A DNA stretch of 45,466 nt from Micrococcales bacterium (lineage in GTDB: Bacteria > Actinomycetota > Actinomycetes > S36-B12 > GCA-2699445), in the NCBI GenBank assembly GCA_002699445.1, contig PAAU01000072.1:8423-53888 (forward strand), given 5' to 3'. The first letter of the stretch is position 1. Every line of letters begins with the position of its first letter. The notes beneath the pieces were generated by a model. The model was given only the letters and a program-made list of their open reading frames with translations, was not told the origin of the DNA and ran no database searches. Shown one piece after another: positions 18,818 to 28,940 of this stretch. A program made the translations under genes and the position numbers.

Positions 18818-20677
18818 ATGAGCGACGAGCAGAATGCCGGCGGGCCCCCATCCGAGGGAGAGTCCCCCGACGAGTCCACCATGGGCGATCTCTCAAGTGC
18901 TAGCCCCATGGTTCCCGCTGGCTCCGAGAAGACAATGCTCGGTGACCGCTACGAGATTGGCGAGCTCCTGGGCCAGGGTGGCATGGCCGAAGTCCACGAA
19001 GCCTATGACCTGCGGCTGGGGCGTCGAGTAGCCGTCAAAATTCTCCGTCCTGAGTTAGCGCGTGATCCGTCCTTCCACCAACGATTCCGGCGGGAAGCCC
19101 ACAGTGCCGCAGCCCTTAACCACCCGAATATTGTCGCTGTCTACGACACCGGAGAAGGAACGTTAGGAAGCGGGCCGACTGCGGTCACCGTTCCATACAT
19201 AGTGATGGAGTACGTCGACGGTATGACGCTACGTCAACTCATCCACAGCGGTCGCCGTCTTCTCCCCGAACGGGCACTAGACATCATTTCTCAGACTCTG
19301 GCGGCCTTGGATTACAGTCATCGTCATGGAATAGTCCATCGGGATATCAAACCGGCCAACATCATGATCACCAAATCCGGTGACGTTAAAGTCATGGATT
19401 TCGGTATTGCCCGGGCTTTGGCGGCAAGTGGTCAAACGATGACTGCCGCATCCCAAGTTATGGGAACGGCTCAGTATCTCTCGCCCGAGCAGGCCAAGGG
19501 CGAGGTGGTCGACGCACGCTCAGACCTATATTCCACCGGATGCGTGCTGTACGAACTGCTGACCGATCGTGCCCCCTTCATGGGAGAAACTCCGGTAGCG
19601 GTGGCCTACCAACATGTAAGTGAACAGCCGATTCCGCCCTCGGAGCTGGATAGTCAGGTCACGCCCGACGTCGACGCCATCGTTCTACGAGCTCTCGCCA
19701 AGAATCCCGATGATCGATATCAGACGGCGGCCGCATTTAAGACTGATGTAGATAACGCAATCTCCGGAGCCCCGGTGACTGCGCCAATACCAGTTGTTGC
19801 CGATCCAAATCCCACTCAGGCGATGCCGCCGGTTGTCCCCGAACCCGTAGAAGAGGAAAAGAAGAAGCGATCGGGGTGGATATGGGTGGCCCTTATTGCA
19901 GCAATCTTGCTGCTGCTCGGTGGGGCCTTTGCATTTGGTGACGGGCTTTTTGGTTCGAATCGAGCAGACGATATTGAAGTACCCAACGTGAAGAATCAGA
20001 ACCTACAACAAGCGCAATCTTCGCTTGAAGGCGCCGGACTACGTGTTGGACAGCTATCAACCAAGACCTCAAACAAGGCCGAGGGCACTGTGCTACAGCA
20101 GGATCCGGCAGCCGGAGAGATGCTGGAAGAGGGTCAGGGAGTCGATCTGACCGTATCCGGCGGACCCGGTGAAGCAATCGTGCCGAATGTGGTCGGGACT
20201 GCCAGTCCAGACGCGGCACGAAAACAGCTGGAACTGACCGATTTGGAGCTAGGTAACGTGCGCGAAAGCGACAGCGACCAGCCCGAAGGCTACGTGCTGA
20301 GCCAATCTCCGGATCAAGGAACATCGGTCGCCAAGGGCACGGCAATCAACATCGTGGTCTCTAATGGTCAAGTTACTGTTCCGGGGGTGACGGGCAAGTC
20401 CGAACAAGAAGCTCGAACCGAACTATCCAATCAGGGTCTTCGGGTGGCCGTAGAAGCGGAAACGGAACCAACGACTCAACCAGCCGGAAGCGTATCGAGG
20501 CAGAGCCCCGACGCTGGTACGAAGGTCTCTAAGGGCGATACCGTGACGATTTACATCTCACCAGGTCCGTCACCAACGACCTCGAGTCAAAATCAGCAGA
20601 ACCCCGACCGTCAGGGTCAGTCGGCACCACCGCAGAACCTGTCGCCGCCAGAGGCTGAAGGAGATTTCCAACCTTAG
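18818..20677 (+). CDS. pknB: Ser/Thr protein kinase with three PASTA domains
   Basis: LGQGGMAEVHEAYD, VAVKIL, HRDIKPANIM, DFGIARA; TM; three PASTA-like repeats (VPNV, VPNV, VPGV starts). Confidence 0.97.
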   Translation: MSDEQNAGGPPSEGESPDESTMGDLSSASPMVPAGSEKTMLGDRYEIGELLGQGGMAEVHEAYDLRLGRRVAVKILRPELARDPSFHQRFRREAHSAAALNHPNIVAVYDTGEGTLGSGPTAVTVPYIVMEYVDGMTLRQLIHSGRRLLPERALDIISQTLAALDYSHRHGIVHRDIKPANIMITKSGDVKVMDFGIARALAASGQTMTAASQVMGTAQYLSPEQAKGEVVDARSDLYSTGCVLYELLTDRAPFMGETPVAVAYQHVSEQPIPPSELDSQVTPDVDAIVLRALAKNPDDRYQTAAAFKTDVDNAISGAPVTAPIPVVADPNPTQAMPPVVPEPVEEEKKKRSGWIWVALIAAILLLLGGAFAFGDGLFGSNRADDIEVPNVKNQNLQQAQSSLEGAGLRVGQLSTKTSNKAEGTVLQQDPAAGEMLEEGQGVDLTVSGGPGEAIVPNVVGTASPDAARKQLELTDLELGNVRESDSDQPEGYVLSQSPDQGTSVAKGTAINIVVSNGQVTVPGVTGKSEQEARTELSNQGLRVAVEAETEPTTQPAGSVSRQSPDAGTKVSKGDTVTIYISPGPSPTTSSQNQQNPDRQGQSAPPQNLSPPEAEGDFQP

Positions 20678-20688
20678 GGACTGGGGGC

Positions 20689-21309
20689 TTAAGCCACTAC
20701 TGGTTTGAGCCCTCGTGCTCGCTCCCGGGCGGAGTCATCTCCGCAGCTCGCCACCCAGTTGGCCAGCAGTTGATGTCCATGTTCCGTGAGCACAGATTCG
20801 GGATGGAACTGGACGCCTTCTACGGGATGCTCTTTATGACGCAGCCCCATGATCACTCCACTCGAAGTGCGAGCAGTCACCTCCAGTAGGGGTGGAACCG
20901 TATCGTTGACGACGGCCAAGGAGTGATATCTCGTAGCTGTAAAGGGTGACGGAATGTCTGTAAAGACTCCTCGACCATCGTGTTTCACCAACGATGTCTT
21001 GCCATGAAGCAGCTCAGGTGCCCGCGCTACCACCGCACCGTAAACCTCAGCGATTGCCTGGTGACCCAAGCACACTCCTAGTATCGGTAATCGACTTCCG
21101 TGCTCCGCTACGATCTGCCGACAAACTCCAGAATCGTCGGGAGTTCCAGGACCTGGGCTCAGTAACACTCCATCGAAGTTCGCGGCATCCGCAGCCGAGA
21201 CCGCATCATTGCGCTTCACTTCGACGTCAGCCCCAATCTGCGCCAAGTATTGGGCGAGATTAAAGACAAAAGAGTCGTAGTTATCCACGACCAGGATGCT
21301 GGCGGTCAC
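20689..21309 (-). CDS. Glutamine amidotransferase, anthranilate / aminodeoxychorismate synthase component II
   Basis: VVDNYDSFVFNLAQYL, SPGPGTP, GVCLGHQAIAE, VQFHPESVLTEHG. Confidence 0.95.
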   Translation of the reverse strand: MTASILVVDNYDSFVFNLAQYLAQIGADVEVKRNDAVSAADAANFDGVLLSPGPGTPDDSGVCRQIVAEHGSRLPILGVCLGHQAIAEVYGAVVARAPELLHGKTSLVKHDGRGVFTDIPSPFTATRYHSLAVVNDTVPPLLEVTARTSSGVIMGLRHKEHPVEGVQFHPESVLTEHGHQLLANWVASCGDDSARERARGLKPVVA

Positions 21310-21488
21310 TGTTGATCTCCTAGCCCTACCGCTTGCGGCACTTGAGTGTTATCGAACTCAATAATTGATTCCACCCAGGGAAACACCAAAAGGAACAGCA
21401 ACGCAACCACGATCAGCACTGCGCACACCACAAGTATTACCCGTATTGACGTAGATCCGGGCAGACGATGCCAAAGCCAGGCGTACAT
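21306..21488 (-). CDS. Small single-TM hypothetical protein (60 aa)
   Basis: GTGA overlap with the downstream gene; hydrophobic VVCAVLIVVALLFLLVFPW. Confidence 0.6.
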   Translation of the reverse strand: MYAWLWHRLPGSTSIRVILVVCAVLIVVALLFLLVFPWVESIIEFDNTQVPQAVGLGDQQ

Positions 21489-21489
21489 T

Positions 21490-22203
21490 TCAGTTCCCCG
21501 CTCGGTTCAGCTGGACCGGTTTCCCGGAGGAGCGAGGTATCTCATCCCTGAGTTCCCCGAACCACACATAACGCTCAGCGGCACTGTACTTCGGATGACA
21601 TGCGTACATGGTCAGCAGCGCTTGGCGCGGCTGCGAACCAGCCGGACGACCCGGAACAGGGTCTAGGACCCAGCCGTCGGTCGCTGAAATAATCTTGTCC
21701 CGATCCAACTCATAGATGAACCAGCCTTTACGAGTCTCCACAACTACTTCATCACCCGGCTTGAGTGCATCGATATCGGCGAACGGCGCACCATAAGTTG
21801 TGCGATGCCCTGCGATGGCAAAGTTACCCAGCTGACCTGGAAGTGCGGAATTGACGTGGTGTCCTACTCCGTTTGCTAAGAGCGAGTGCTCCGTCCCCTG
21901 AATGATCGGGACCTTCCACGCCCGATCTCCCAGTCTGGGTACATAGAGCAGGCCGAACGGCTCTCCGTATTCAGTCTTGATATCTGTGTCGACTGTATCT
22001 GTGTCGATGGGCCCATCGGATTGCCACTGCTGCTCCAGCTGATCTCGAGTCTGAGCCTGCGCCCGGCCAGCCAAAATATCCGTCCACCACAGCTGCCAAC
22101 CAACGAAAAGGAGCAAAACGACGCCAGCCGTAATGAGAATTTCCCCAACCGTCCGAACGGCACGACGCAGTGGCTTCCCACTATCAGACTTGCTGCCGCT
22201 CAT
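21490..22203 (-). CDS. Class E sortase
   Basis: TM near N-terminus; IAGHRTTYGAPF (His) and LLTMYACHPKYSAAERYVWFG (Cys/Arg); start likely MSGSKSDSG at 22203 rather than 22311. Confidence 0.9.
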   Translation of the reverse strand: MSGSKSDSGKPLRRAVRTVGEILITAGVVLLLFVGWQLWWTDILAGRAQAQTRDQLEQQWQSDGPIDTDTVDTDIKTEYGEPFGLLYVPRLGDRAWKVPIIQGTEHSLLANGVGHHVNSALPGQLGNFAIAGHRTTYGAPFADIDALKPGDEVVVETRKGWFIYELDRDKIISATDGWVLDPVPGRPAGSQPRQALLTMYACHPKYSAAERYVWFGELRDEIPRSSGKPVQLNRAGN

Positions 22204-22360
22204 TCCCACTCCCGCGTTTGTTGCCTCCAGATTAGCCGCGCTGATCAGCATCACCGAACGCCAGTCATTACGCCGATACGGAGAAATGGTGAGCCGGGTG
22301 GTGGAGCCCATCAGGCTGGTAGGGCATGATTAGGCCCTAGCCACCCTCTGAGAGGAAATC

Positions 22361-22636
22361 GTGCCCGAGTCACATCGCCGCAAGAAGTCGGCCTACACGC
22401 CACCGCCTGAGTCCACGACGAGGAAATCCGACGACAAGAAGCCTCCGGTGAAGATCGGCAATTCACGGTGGCTCGCGCCAGTGATGGTGGCCATGTTTGT
22501 CATTGGTTTGGCATGGATCGTTGTTTGGTACGTCTCCCCAGACAACCCGTTGATGGTGGATCTTGCTGGCTGGAACGTCGCCGTGGGATTCGTCTTCATC
22601 GGCATAGGATTCTTCCTCTCCACAAAGTGGGAGTAG
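22361..22636 (+). CDS. crgA: Cell division protein CrgA
   Basis: MPESHRRKKSAYTPPP, NSRWLAPVMVAMFVIGLAWIVVWYVS, two TMs. Confidence 0.93.
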   Translation: MPESHRRKKSAYTPPPESTTRKSDDKKPPVKIGNSRWLAPVMVAMFVIGLAWIVVWYVSPDNPLMVDLAGWNVAVGFVFIGIGFFLSTKWE

Positions 22637-22894
22637 TTTTCCACATCCTTATCCCCCGTCAATACGCACGAGATCGGCCTCGTCACCGGGAGTAATCAAC
22701 ACCGTGGATTCCGCACATTCACGCGGAAAAATCCTGCGGACTCCTCACCTTAAGTCCCTTTTAGACATTTTTGGGTGCTTTGTTCTCGCGTCAGTCCGTC
22801 ACCAAACACCCGTTATCCACAGTTCGTTCGAGTCGTAGTCAGCGACTAACTACATGGTTGTGGTTTTCCCCACTTGGGGAAAACCTGTGGATAT
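22637..22894. promoter_or_regulatory. Cluster of DnaA-box-like 9-mers in the crgA-EamA intergenic region
   Basis: TTTTCCACA 22637-22645, TTATCCCCC 22649-22657, TTATCCACA 22813-22821 (perfect), TTTTCCCCA 22864-22872, TGTGGATAT 22886-22894. Confidence 0.45.
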
Positions 22895-22914
22895 TGGCGC
22901 GGCTACACTGTGGC

Positions 22915-23874
22915 GTGCGATCCACTCCGATACCCCGCGAAACCCTCGCGGTCGGACTCGTACTTTTTGGTGTAGTTGCTTTTTCCATCAACGCCGGAGT
23001 TTCACGCATCGCCTTAGATTCCGGTATCTCGGCTGCTGTCCTTTCGGGTGTTCGGGCAGTAGGTTCAGCCTCACTCTTGGGACTGGCCGTTCTACTCTTT
23101 CGCCGTTCCCAGTGGCGAATACCGAAGCAAGACCACGGTGTATTACTCATCTACGGTCTGGTCGGAGTTGGCATCATGCCGTTGTTCTACTTTGAGGCGA
23201 TTTCTCGCATTCCTATTGGACTTGCCTTGCTCCTCGAGTTTCTGGCTCCGGTCTGGGTCGCTTTATGGGCACGGATTGTTCGGCGTCAGGAGGTCAACCG
23301 TCTCCTTTGGCCGGCTGTGAGCCTGACCGTTGTGGGTTTAGCCGTGATCGCTGGTGCAGGTCTCGGTGATCTCGATCCAGTGGGAATCTTGGCCGGTATC
23401 GCGTGTAGTTTCGCGTTCGCTACCTACTTCATATTCGGAGAGCGGCTGGTCTCACGCTCCGATCCAATAGCAGTCACCTTTTGGGGTTTCAGTATCTCGG
23501 GGATTCTGTGGACCGTCGTCGGCCTGACCGGATTCGCTAGTGCTTGGTGGTCGATCTCGTTAACAGACGATGCCCAAACACCGGAGGCAGTCGGAGGCCT
23601 TGTGGTACCGCTTGGACTGGTATTGCTGTGGGTAGTTGCCCTCGGTACCGTCATCCCATTTAGTGCCGAGACTACGGCTATGAAGTTCATCCCCGCGATC
23701 TATGTCAGTATCATCGCGACTGCCGAGCCTGTGGGATCAGCAGTCGTCGCCTGGTGGTTATTCGATCAGACTCTCGAAGCAGGACAGATCATCGGCGGCT
23801 TGATTGTCGTTAGTGGCATCGTCCTAGCGTTGCTGAGCCGTCCCGGGCACCAACTGCCCGCCACTGTCGAGTAG
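22915..23874 (+). CDS. EamA/RhtA-type drug/metabolite transporter
   Basis: 10-TM EamA-like protein; start likely GTG 22915 (VRSTPIPRETLAVGLVLFG). Confidence 0.88.
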   Translation: MRSTPIPRETLAVGLVLFGVVAFSINAGVSRIALDSGISAAVLSGVRAVGSASLLGLAVLLFRRSQWRIPKQDHGVLLIYGLVGVGIMPLFYFEAISRIPIGLALLLEFLAPVWVALWARIVRRQEVNRLLWPAVSLTVVGLAVIAGAGLGDLDPVGILAGIACSFAFATYFIFGERLVSRSDPIAVTFWGFSISGILWTVVGLTGFASAWWSISLTDDAQTPEAVGGLVVPLGLVLLWVVALGTVIPFSAETTAMKFIPAIYVSIIATAEPVGSAVVAWWLFDQTLEAGQIIGGLIVVSGIVLALLSRPGHQLPATVE

Positions 23875-24711
23875 CTCTGTCTGAATTTGAGTAGTGCGCA
23901 GCATCATTGCCACAACGAGCAAGCCAGCTACGGCCAGTACTCCTAAGGTTTGCCAAAGCACTCGACTCTGCTTTGGGGCATACGACATGACCGCAGCCAC
24001 CATCGCACCTACGAGTGCTCCACCCAGATGGGCACGCCAGTCGATACCCGCGACAACGAACCCAATAAAGAAGTTGAGTACAAGCAACACCGCGATCTGA
24101 GTAACGTCTGCCTTCAGAGAATGTCCGGTGACAAGTAAAGCCGCCATTAACCCAAAGATGGCGCCGCTCGCGCCAACTGACAGCGTATTTAACGGGCTGA
24201 AGGCGTAGGAAGCGATCGATCCGCCCAACGCGGACAAAAGATAGAGCACAATGAATCGGCTGTGACCCAGCAGTGACTCCAACGGGCGACCCACCAACCA
24301 CAGCACCAACATGTTGAAGCCGATATGCCACAAACTTGCGTGAAGAAACGTTGCGGTGATCAGCCGCCACCACTCGCCACCGATTGATACCGCTGCTGGG
24401 TACATGCCCCACTGCGCAATCACTTCCTGTCGGCCCGCAACAAACTGGATTAGAAAGAGACCCACATTAATCCCAATGAGGATCTTGGTGACGTAGGTAT
24501 CTCGTATAGCGGTACCACCGATCGGTGTAACTACCTTGCGAGTCTTTACTGAAGCCTCTCGGACACACTCAGGGCAGTGAAAACCGACGGGGGCCGCAAC
24601 CATACAGTCCGGGCAAATCGCACGATTACAACGGGAACAATTAATATAAGTTTCCCGATCTGGGTGCCGGTAGCACGTAGGGGCGGTTACGCCCGCACTC
24701 TCTTCGCTCAG
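23824..24711 (-). CDS. Rhomboid family intramembrane serine protease with N-terminal B-box-like zinc finger
   Basis: [11 protein letters not shown] (GASG Ser), [13 protein letters not shown] (His). In-frame upstream sequence encodes [38 protein letters not shown], so the track start at 24603 is too short; the only in-frame start-like codon found is CTG at 24711. Confidence 0.8.
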   Translation of the reverse strand: MSEESAGVTAPTCYRHPDRETYINCSRCNRAICPDCMVAAPVGFHCPECVREASVKTRKVVTPIGGTAIRDTYVTKILIGINVGLFLIQFVAGRQEVIAQWGMYPAAVSIGGEWWRLITATFLHASLWHIGFNMLVLWLVGRPLESLLGHSRFIVLYLLSALGGSIASYAFSPLNTLSVGASGAIFGLMAALLVTGHSLKADVTQIAVLLVLNFFIGFVVAGIDWRAHLGGALVGAMVAAVMSYAPKQSRVLWQTLGVLAVAGLLVVAMMLRTTQIQTELLDSGGQLVPGTAQQR

Positions 24712-25232
24712 GAGTCAACCTCTGCCACAGAAATCGAATTTATTACCACATCGTCTTTCGGCCGATCCTGACGTCCCGTTGGGACAGCCTCGATGGCATC
24801 AACCACGTCTTGTCCGGCAATAACCTGCCCGAAGATTGTGTGACGCCCGTTGAGGTGGGGGGTAGGAACCGTCGTGATGAAGAACTGGGATCCGTTGGTG
24901 TTCGGACCCGCATTCGCCATAGCCAGCAGGTACGGACGGTCGAAGGTCAGTTCCGGGTGAATTTCATCTGCGAACTGATAGCCAGGACCGCCAGTTCCTT
25001 GACCCAACGGATCGCCACCCTGCAACATGAATCCCTTGATGACCCGGTGGAAGATCACGTCCTGATAGAGCGGGTCATTTCGCTTCTTCCCGGTGGCTGG
25101 ATCAGTCCACTCGATGTCGCCGGTGGCGAGGCCGACGAAGTTACGAACCGTCTTCGGAGCGTGATTTGCAAATAACTCAACCTGGATTTCTCCCTGGTTG
25201 GTGTCGATTGTTGCGACCGTCTTGGTAGCCAA
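24708..25232 (-). CDS. ppiA: Cyclophilin-type peptidyl-prolyl cis-trans isomerase
   Basis: [45 protein letters not shown]. Confidence 0.96.
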   Translation of the reverse strand: MATKTVATIDTNQGEIQVELFANHAPKTVRNFVGLATGDIEWTDPATGKKRNDPLYQDVIFHRVIKGFMLQGGDPLGQGTGGPGYQFADEIHPELTFDRPYLLAMANAGPNTNGSQFFITTVPTPHLNGRHTIFGQVIAGQDVVDAIEAVPTGRQDRPKDDVVINSISVAEVDS

Positions 25233-25300
25233 GAGTCATCCTCTCGTTAGGCCAGCAAAAAGTTGCCGGACGTTTTAACCTACTTTTCGCGCAGGGTTGT

Positions 25301-25372
25301 GGAGGCGAAGAGACTTGAACTCTCAACCCCCGCCTTGCAAAGGCGGTGCTCTGCCAGTTGAGCTACGCCCCC
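25301..25372 (-). tRNA. tRNA-Ala (TGC)
   Basis: Cloverleaf, acceptor GGGGGCG/CGCCTCC, anticodon arm CCGCC-TTTGCAA-GGCGG. Confidence 0.96.
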
Positions 25373-25379
25373 TGCAGTA

Positions 25380-25550
25380 CTACTGCGGATCGCCGCTGCC
25401 TCCATCACCAGCCGGCGGGTACGTGGCACTGAAGTCAGGCGCATTAGTCGCCTCACTCCACAGGTCCTCTTCGGCTCGTGAGGCCATGACCTGGCGGTAG
25501 ATAAGGTAGGCGGCACCGGCAACTACACCGAGCAGCAGCAGCTTCTTCAT
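25380..25550 (-). CDS. DLW-39-family small protein (56 aa)
   Basis: Manual translation MKKLLLLGVVAGAAYLIYRQVMASRAEEDLWSEATNAPDFSATYPPAGDGGSGDPQ; contains DLW, position between tRNA-Ala and tRNA-Ile; below the ORF-track length cutoff. Confidence 0.85.
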   Translation of the reverse strand: MKKLLLLGVVAGAAYLIYRQVMASRAEEDLWSEATNAPDFSATYPPAGDGGSGDPQ

Positions 25551-25603
25551 GGGTATTCCCTTCCTTCGACGGTTCCGCTCCGGAATTGGATGGATCCGCC
25601 AGT

Positions 25604-25677
25604 GGGCCTAGATGGACTTGAACCATCGACCTCTTCCTTATCAGGGAAGCGCTCTAACCAGGCTGAGCTATAGGCCC
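25604..25677 (-). tRNA. tRNA-Ile (GAT)
   Basis: Cloverleaf, acceptor GGGCCTA/TAGGCCC, anticodon loop CTGATAA. Confidence 0.96.
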
Positions 25678-25731
25678 GCACCTCATGCAGGATACCGATA
25701 CCGGCCACGCGAGTGAAGACGGGGAGTGAAC

Positions 25732-26289
25732 TCAGGAATCGTCGGTGAGCGTAACTTGCAGTCCGCCGGTGATTCCCACCGCAATGTTGTACAGAAATGC
25801 GAACAATGTGGCTAATGCTGTCAACAGAATTACCTCAAGCAATGCGAGCAGCGATGCAGCACCGATTACTCGAGAGAAAGAAAACAGACTCGCGGTATTG
25901 AGTGTCTCTTCGCCGCCACCGGCCAAATCAGTAACTGTGGCTGTAACGGATTCCAAAGTGCCGCTAACGGTGAGCATTACCCAGATCAACGTCACAGCGA
26001 CAATAATCACCACGCCCAGCGCCAACGCCAACATGAAGGCGTTCTTAGCGACTGACCAAGGGTCGATGTGGGTAACGAAAAGATGCGCATGCCTGGCTCG
26101 TGCCTTCGGTGCTGGAGCATCCGAACGCTTGGTCGGTTTTGCCACTGGTGGCGGTGCCGCTTGCTGTCGTGAGGTCGGGGCCGGCGGCCGGCCGCCATCG
26201 CCAGTCGCGGACTGAGCAGAACTAGTCACCACCCTCGGTTGCTGAGGGCCGTTCACACCTGTGGGATGAGCTGAGCCAGGAGTATTCAT
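25732..26289 (-). CDS. DUF3566-domain membrane protein
   Basis: Pro/Ala-rich N-terminus then IDPWSVAKNAFMLALALGVV; directly downstream of gyrA. Confidence 0.85.
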   Translation of the reverse strand: MNTPGSAHPTGVNGPQQPRVVTSSAQSATGDGGRPPAPTSRQQAAPPPVAKPTKRSDAPAPKARARHAHLFVTHIDPWSVAKNAFMLALALGVVIIVAVTLIWVMLTVSGTLESVTATVTDLAGGGEETLNTASLFSFSRVIGAASLLALLEVILLTALATLFAFLYNIAVGITGGLQVTLTDDS

Positions 26290-28925
26290 CAGTTCCGCTC
26301 CTCGTCTTCCGCATGCGGGTTCGCTGTGGTTTCGTCAACGTTAGTGACCACGTCTGTGCCGCTCGACTCATCGAGAGTACCGGGCCGATCGGTCGATTCC
26401 GCAGATTCCCCCGGCTCTGAGTCGCTCGGGTCGTATTCATTACCGTCCATCGCCGGATCGTCCTCCTGCTCCGCCGCTCGTGCAATCGCCACGACCGACT
26501 GCCCCTCAGCTAGGCCCATAACAGAAACTCCCATCGTGTCTCGGCTCGTGGCTCTGATCTGCTCGACTGGCGTCCGGATGACGGTCCCGTTGTCCGCAAT
26601 GGCTAGGACCTCATCCCCCTCATCGCAAGCCAACGCACCGATCAGCCCGCCGCGTTCACTAACGAGTCGCATCGCACGTACACCTTGAATGTTGCGATTC
26701 TTCCTGCTCCACTCCTCAATCGGCGTTCGCTTACCAAAGCCACCATCGGTGATTGTTACGACGTACTGTCCCTGCTCTGTGACCTGCATTGACAGCAACT
26801 GGTCGCCCTCCCGCAACCTAATACCCCCGACACCACTTGTGGCCCGACCCATCGGTCGCAACTGGCTGTCATCGGAGACAAAGCGCACCGAGTATCCCTC
26901 CCGGCTGACTAAGAGCAGATCTGCCTCATCACCAATAAGTTCAGCTGAAATGACTTCATCCGATTCCGCCAAATTGATGGCAACAATTCCCCCGGTTCGC
27001 GCCGAGTCATACTCGGACAGGCGACTTTTCTTTACTCGACCGTCCTTAGTGGCAAGGACCAGGTAGGGCTGATCGTCGTAGCTTCGCAACGTGAGGACCT
27101 GAGCTATTTGCTCATCCGGCTGAAATGCCAGGAGATTGGCTACGTGCTGACCTTTTCCGTCCCGACCGACTTCCGGTAGTTGGTACGCCTTAGCCCGGTA
27201 GACGCGACCCTTATTCGTGAAGAAAAGAATCCAGTGGTGGGTTGTCGTCACGAAAAGGTGATCCACCACGTCGTCTGCTCGCAACTGGGCGCCGCGTACC
27301 CCTTTGCCGCCTCTACGTTGCGATCGGTAAAGGTCAAGGGCCGTCCGTTTCGCGTAACCCCCGTGAGTGATAGTGACAACTGCGTCAGTTTCGGCGATAA
27401 AATCCTCATCCGCCATATCCCCCTCCCAGGGGGCAAATTCGGTGCGACGCTCGTCTCCATACTTGTCGACGACCCCAGTGAGTTCTGCGCCAACGATTGA
27501 GCGTTGCCGTTCCGGCCGATCCAGAATATCGTTCAGGTCGGCGATCTTTTCCATAAGTTCCTCGTACTCGTCGAGGATCTTCTGTCGTTCTAGAGCAGCT
27601 AATCTTCGTAGCTGCATATCTAGAATGGCTGTCGCTTGAATCTCATCAATCTCTAGCAGATCAATCAATCCCGTTCTGGCTGCCTCAACCGTTGCAGAGG
27701 CTCTGATGAGTGCTACTACCTCGTCGATCGCGTCCAGAGCTTTGAGATAACCGCGCAGAATGTGCGCGCGTTCCTCAGCCTTCCGTAGTCGGAATCTCGA
27801 ACGACGTTGGATGACCTCTATCTGATGAGCAATCCAGTATCTGATGAATTGATCCAGGGCCAACGTCCGAGGCTTCCCATCGACCAGTGCCAACATATTG
27901 GCGCCGAAAGAATCCTGCAGTTGTGTCTGCTTGTAAAGATTATTCAGGACGACCTGAGCAACTGCGTCCCGCTTGAGTTCGATCACCAGGCGCATTCCAG
28001 TGCGTGACGATGAGTCATCCCGGACGTCGGCGATGCCGTCGAGCCGACCTTCCCGCACCAGCTCAGCGATCTTGATGAGTAGATTGTCAGGATTGACCTG
28101 GTAGGGCAGCTCAGTAACGATCAAGAGTTGTCGATTGCGGCTGTCCTCTTCAACCTCTACCCGCGCCCGAGTGACGATAGACCCTCGTCCGGTCCGATAC
28201 GCCTCTTCGATACCGCGACGACCGACGATGATGCCACCGGTTGGGAAGTCGGGCCCCTTTATTCTTTCCAGCAACGCCGCCAGCAACTCGTCCCGATCAG
28301 CATCTGGGTGCTCCAAGGCCCACAATGCGCCGGCGGAGATCTCCCGGAGGTTGTGTGGCGGAATATTCGTCGCCATCCCAACTGCGATTCCCGCGCTTCC
28401 ATTCACGAGAAGATTCGGGAAGCGGGCAGGCAGTACGACGGGTTCCTCCGTCTTTCCGTCGTAGTTCGCGCGGAAATCGACAGTTTCTTCGTCAATATCC
28501 CGCACGATTTCCATCGCTAGTGGAGCCATCCGGCATTCCGTATAACGCATGGCGGCGGCAGGGTCGTTGCCTGGTGAACCGAAGTTGCCCTGTCCATCGA
28601 CGAGTGGGTAGCGCAAACTCCAGGGCTGGGCCAATCTGACCAAGGTGTCGTAAATCGCGCTATCACCGTGAGGGTGATAGTGACCCATAACATCGCCCAC
28701 GACGCGAGCACACTTGCTATAACCGCGGTCTGGTCGATATCCCCCGTCATACATGGCGAAGATCACTCGGCGGTGCACCGGCTTCAGACCGTCCCTAACA
28801 TCTGGGAGAGCCCGTGAAACAATGACCGACATCGCGTAGTCCATGTAGGACTTCTTCATCTCCTCACGGAGATCAACTCGCTCGATTCGGTCGAAATCGA
28901 CTTCAACAGTATCTTCGTCGGGCAC
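26289..28925 (-). CDS. gyrA: DNA gyrase subunit A
   Basis: [45 protein letters not shown] GyrA-box; no intein seen. Confidence 0.99.
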   Translation of the reverse strand: MPDEDTVEVDFDRIERVDLREEMKKSYMDYAMSVIVSRALPDVRDGLKPVHRRVIFAMYDGGYRPDRGYSKCARVVGDVMGHYHPHGDSAIYDTLVRLAQPWSLRYPLVDGQGNFGSPGNDPAAAMRYTECRMAPLAMEIVRDIDEETVDFRANYDGKTEEPVVLPARFPNLLVNGSAGIAVGMATNIPPHNLREISAGALWALEHPDADRDELLAALLERIKGPDFPTGGIIVGRRGIEEAYRTGRGSIVTRARVEVEEDSRNRQLLIVTELPYQVNPDNLLIKIAELVREGRLDGIADVRDDSSSRTGMRLVIELKRDAVAQVVLNNLYKQTQLQDSFGANMLALVDGKPRTLALDQFIRYWIAHQIEVIQRRSRFRLRKAEERAHILRGYLKALDAIDEVVALIRASATVEAARTGLIDLLEIDEIQATAILDMQLRRLAALERQKILDEYEELMEKIADLNDILDRPERQRSIVGAELTGVVDKYGDERRTEFAPWEGDMADEDFIAETDAVVTITHGGYAKRTALDLYRSQRRGGKGVRGAQLRADDVVDHLFVTTTHHWILFFTNKGRVYRAKAYQLPEVGRDGKGQHVANLLAFQPDEQIAQVLTLRSYDDQPYLVLATKDGRVKKSRLSEYDSARTGGIVAINLAESDEVISAELIGDEADLLLVSREGYSVRFVSDDSQLRPMGRATSGVGGIRLREGDQLLSMQVTEQGQYVVTITDGGFGKRTPIEEWSRKNRNIQGVRAMRLVSERGGLIGALACDEGDEVLAIADNGTVIRTPVEQIRATSRDTMGVSVMGLAEGQSVVAIARAAEQEDDPAMDGNEYDPSDSEPGESAESTDRPGTLDESSGTDVVTNVDETTANPHAEDEERN

Positions 28926-28940
28926 TTGGATTCCTTCTAC

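Noticed and set aside
19893-20345. 150-aa minus-strand ORF over the pknB PASTA region
   Set aside because: Antisense shadow of a conserved coding region
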